Source of the DNA: Petrolisthes cinctipes
Taxonomy: Eukaryota > Arthropoda > Malacostraca > Decapoda > Porcellanidae
Direction: 5' to 3'
DNA: 64,000 nt
Assembly: GCA_033782935.1 (NCBI GenBank)
Contig: JAWQEG010000710.1
Coordinates: forward strand, 5,270,001 to 5,334,000
The notes beneath the pieces were generated by a model that saw only the letters and a program-made list of their open reading frames with translations, had not been told where the DNA came from and searched no databases. Shown here piece by piece: positions 62,186 through 64,000 of this stretch. The position numbers were made by a program, and so were the translations under genes. Position 1 is the first letter of the stretch. Each line of letters opens with the position of its first letter.

Positions 62186-64000
62186 GTGTTAGAGTATTTT
62201 CAAAATACATGCTCAAAACATACTGAAAATCGATCTTTTAGGTGCACAAAAGTCGATATGTGCATGCATCTTCTGTACCCGTTTATATCTCAAATTCTGG
62301 CCCTAAACACCCGAAAATTCGATATTTTGGGGTCCCAGAAGCGATCTGTACATGCCTACTCCGTGTTAGAGTATTTTCAAAATTCAGGCCCAAAACATGC
62401 TGAAAATCGATATTTTTGGTGCCCAAAGTCAATATGTGCATGTATCTTCTGTACCCGTTTATATCTCAAATTCAGGCTCAAAACACCCGAAAATTCAATA
62501 TTTTGGGGTCCCAGAAGCAATCTGTACATGCCTACGTAGTGCTAGAATATTTTCAAAATATAGGCTAAAAACATGCTAAAAATCGATCTTTTAGGTGCCA
62601 AAAAGTCGATATCTCAAATTCAGTCCCAAAACACCCGAAAATTCGATATTTAGGGGTCCCAGAAGCGATCTGTACATGCCTACTCCGTGTTAGAGTATTT
62701 TCAAAATACATGCTCAAAACATAGTGAAAATCGATATTTTAGATGCCCAAAGTCAATATGTGCATGTATCTTCTATACCCGTTTATATCTCAAATTCTGG
62801 CTCAAAACACCCGAAAATTCAATATTTTGGGGTCCCAGAAGCAATCTGTACATGCCTACTCAGTGCTAGAATATTTTCAAAATATAGGCTAAAAACATGC
62901 TAAAAATCGATCTTTTAGGTGCCCAAAAGTCGATATCTCAAATTCAGTCCCAAAACACCCGAAAATTCGATATTAAGGGGTCCCAGAAGCGATCTGTACA
63001 TGCCTACTCCGTGTTAGAGTATTTTCAAAATACATGCTCAAAACATACTGAAAATCGATATTTTAGATGCCCAAAGTCAATATTTGCATGTATCTTCTGT
63101 ACCCGTTTATATCTCAAATTCAGGCTCAAAACACCCAAAAATTCAATATTTTGGGGTCCCAGAAGCAATCTGTACAGTGCTAAAATATTTTCAAAATATA
63201 GGCTGAAAACATGCTAAAAATCGATCTTTTAGGTGCTAAAAAGTCGATATCTCAAATTCAGTCCCAAAACACCCGAAAATTCGATATTTAGGAGTCCCAG
63301 AAGCGATCTGTACATGCCTACTCCGTGTTAGAGTATTTTCAAAATACATGCTCAAAACATACTGAAAATCGATCTTTTAGGTGCTCAAAAGTCGATATGT
63401 GCATGTATCTTCAGTACCCGTTTATATCTCAAATTCAGGCTTAAAACACACGAAAATTCAATATTTTGGGGTCCCAGAAGCAATCTGTACATACTTACTC
63501 AGTGTTAGAGTATTTTCAAAATACAGGCCCAAAACATGCTGAAAATCGATATTTTAGATGCCCAAAGTCAATATGTGCATGTATCTTCTGTACCCGTTTA
63601 TATCTCAAATTCAGGCTCAAAACACCCGAAAATTCAATATTTTGGGGTCCCAGAAGCAATCTGTACATGCCTACACAGTGCTAGAATATTTTCAAAAAAT
63701 AGGCTAAAAACATGCTAAAAATCGACATTTTAGGTGCCAAAAAATCGATATCTCAAATTCAGTCCCAAAACACCCGAAAATTCGATATTTAGAGGTCCCA
63801 GAAGGTATCTGTACATGCCTACTCCGTTTTAGAGTATTTTCAAAATACAGGCCAAAAACATTCTGAAAATCGATCTCTTAGGTGCCCAAAAGTCGATATG
63901 TGCATGCATCTTCTGTACCCGTTTATATCTCAAATTCTGGATCTAAACACCCGAAAATTCGATATTTTGGGGTCCCAGAAGCGATCTGTACATGCCTACT
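62186..64000 (+). repeat. 2131-bp tandem duplication, copy 2, cut by the window end
   Basis: Repeats 60055 onward at +2131 up to the window end in an A1 starting at 63826 (two bases short of complete). The only difference I noticed is CTTCTATACCC at 62773 against CTTCTGTACCC. This is one of the youngest duplications here and suggests more copies beyond the window. Confidence 0.92.

Larger units (their letters stand above)
1..64000 (+). repeat. Satellite DNA array with higher-order repeats, whole window
   Basis: The window is filled by roughly 380 tandem monomers of 176-177 bp (classes A and B) and 148 bp (class C), all in one orientation, with no interruption by other sequence. The commonest start of a monomer is GTGTTAGAG (A, B) or GTGCTAGAA (C), and monomer starts can be followed in register from 146 to 64000. 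The basic order A-B-C gives 501 bp, and alternation of subclasses gives a 1002-bp hexamer. Monomer length near 177 bp and HOR organisation are typical of centromeric satellites in eukaryotes, but no centromere-specific protein site proves that role here. The family is not one I recognise by sequence. No open frame in it looks selected as coding. Confidence 0.97.

Noticed and set aside
1..64000. CRISPR array
   Set aside because: There are no short repeats separated by unique spacers; the whole period is repeated, and no cas-like gene is present.
1..64000. Known centromeric satellites such as Arabidopsis CEN180 or primate alpha satellite
   Set aside because: Length is similar (177 against 178 and 171 bp), but I see no shared sequence blocks with what I know of those families. 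A database search is needed to name it.
1..64000. tRNA, rRNA, transposon ends or retrotransposon fragments
   Set aside because: No stretch leaves the satellite register for more than a small deletion, so there is no room for such an element.

Overview
The whole 64 kb window is one uninterrupted tandem satellite array. All copies lie head to tail in the same orientation, and the array runs off both edges. I find no gene, RNA gene, transposon, inversion or unique-sequence stretch. An array this long, AT-rich (about 59% A+T in a typical monomer), with nucleosome-sized monomers and higher-order repeats, points to a eukaryotic nuclear chromosome, most likely centromeric or pericentromeric or other heterochromatin. 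I do not recognise the monomer as a named family and cannot assign the species; plant and animal are both possible.

Names used below. Three monomer classes alternate: A (177 bp), B (176 bp) and C (148 bp). C is a monomer that lost 29 bp. Each has two subclasses. A1 has AGGCCAAAAAC, TTCTGGCCCTAAAC and AGAAGCGATC; A2 has ATGCTCAAAAC, GTGCACAAAAG and CTTCAGTACC. B1 has CAAAATTCAGG and ATTTTTGGTGCCC; B2 has CAAAATACAGGCCC and ATTTTAGATGCCC. C1 has ATCGATCTTTTAGG and GGGGTCCCAGAAGCG; C2 has ATCGACATTTTAGG and GAGGTCCCAGAAGGT. H is a recurrent hybrid with an A2 start and a B2 remainder (176 bp). The delta symbol is written 'd' and marks a 10-bp deletion at the monomer 3' end (TGTACAGTG junction). 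A slash marks a chimera.

The array is nested at five levels: (1) an ancient half-monomer of about 88 bp, two of which make a 176-bp monomer; (2) the monomers; (3) a 501-bp trimer A-B-C (177+176+148); (4) a 1002-bp hexamer A1-B1-C1-A2-B2-C2, the canonical higher-order repeat, seen intact at 146-1147; (5) young tandem duplications of 1.3 to 7 kb. Most departures from the 1002-bp unit are whole-monomer gains or losses that create chimeric monomers in register, as expected from unequal crossing-over or gene conversion. The most frequent derived unit is a 324-bp dimer (H-C), or 314 bp when the H carries the 10-bp deletion.

Layout: 1-7276 is mostly hexamer/trimer HOR with local rearrangements. 7277-10400 holds a 1474-bp duplication. 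10401-20318 is two related blocks of 5460 and 4458 bp. 20319-34370 is two related blocks of about 7.0 kb rich in H-C dimers. 34371-37346 is transitional. 37347-46558 is a nearly perfect 4606-bp tandem duplication. 46559-50980 is mixed. 50981-57098 is a 2651-bp unit and its copy enlarged by one 1002-bp hexamer. 57099-60054 is a 1640/1316-bp pair. 60055-64000 is a 2131-bp tandem pair cut by the window edge. Part of 45.7-48.2 kb recurs 13,849 bp downstream, suggesting a still larger period.
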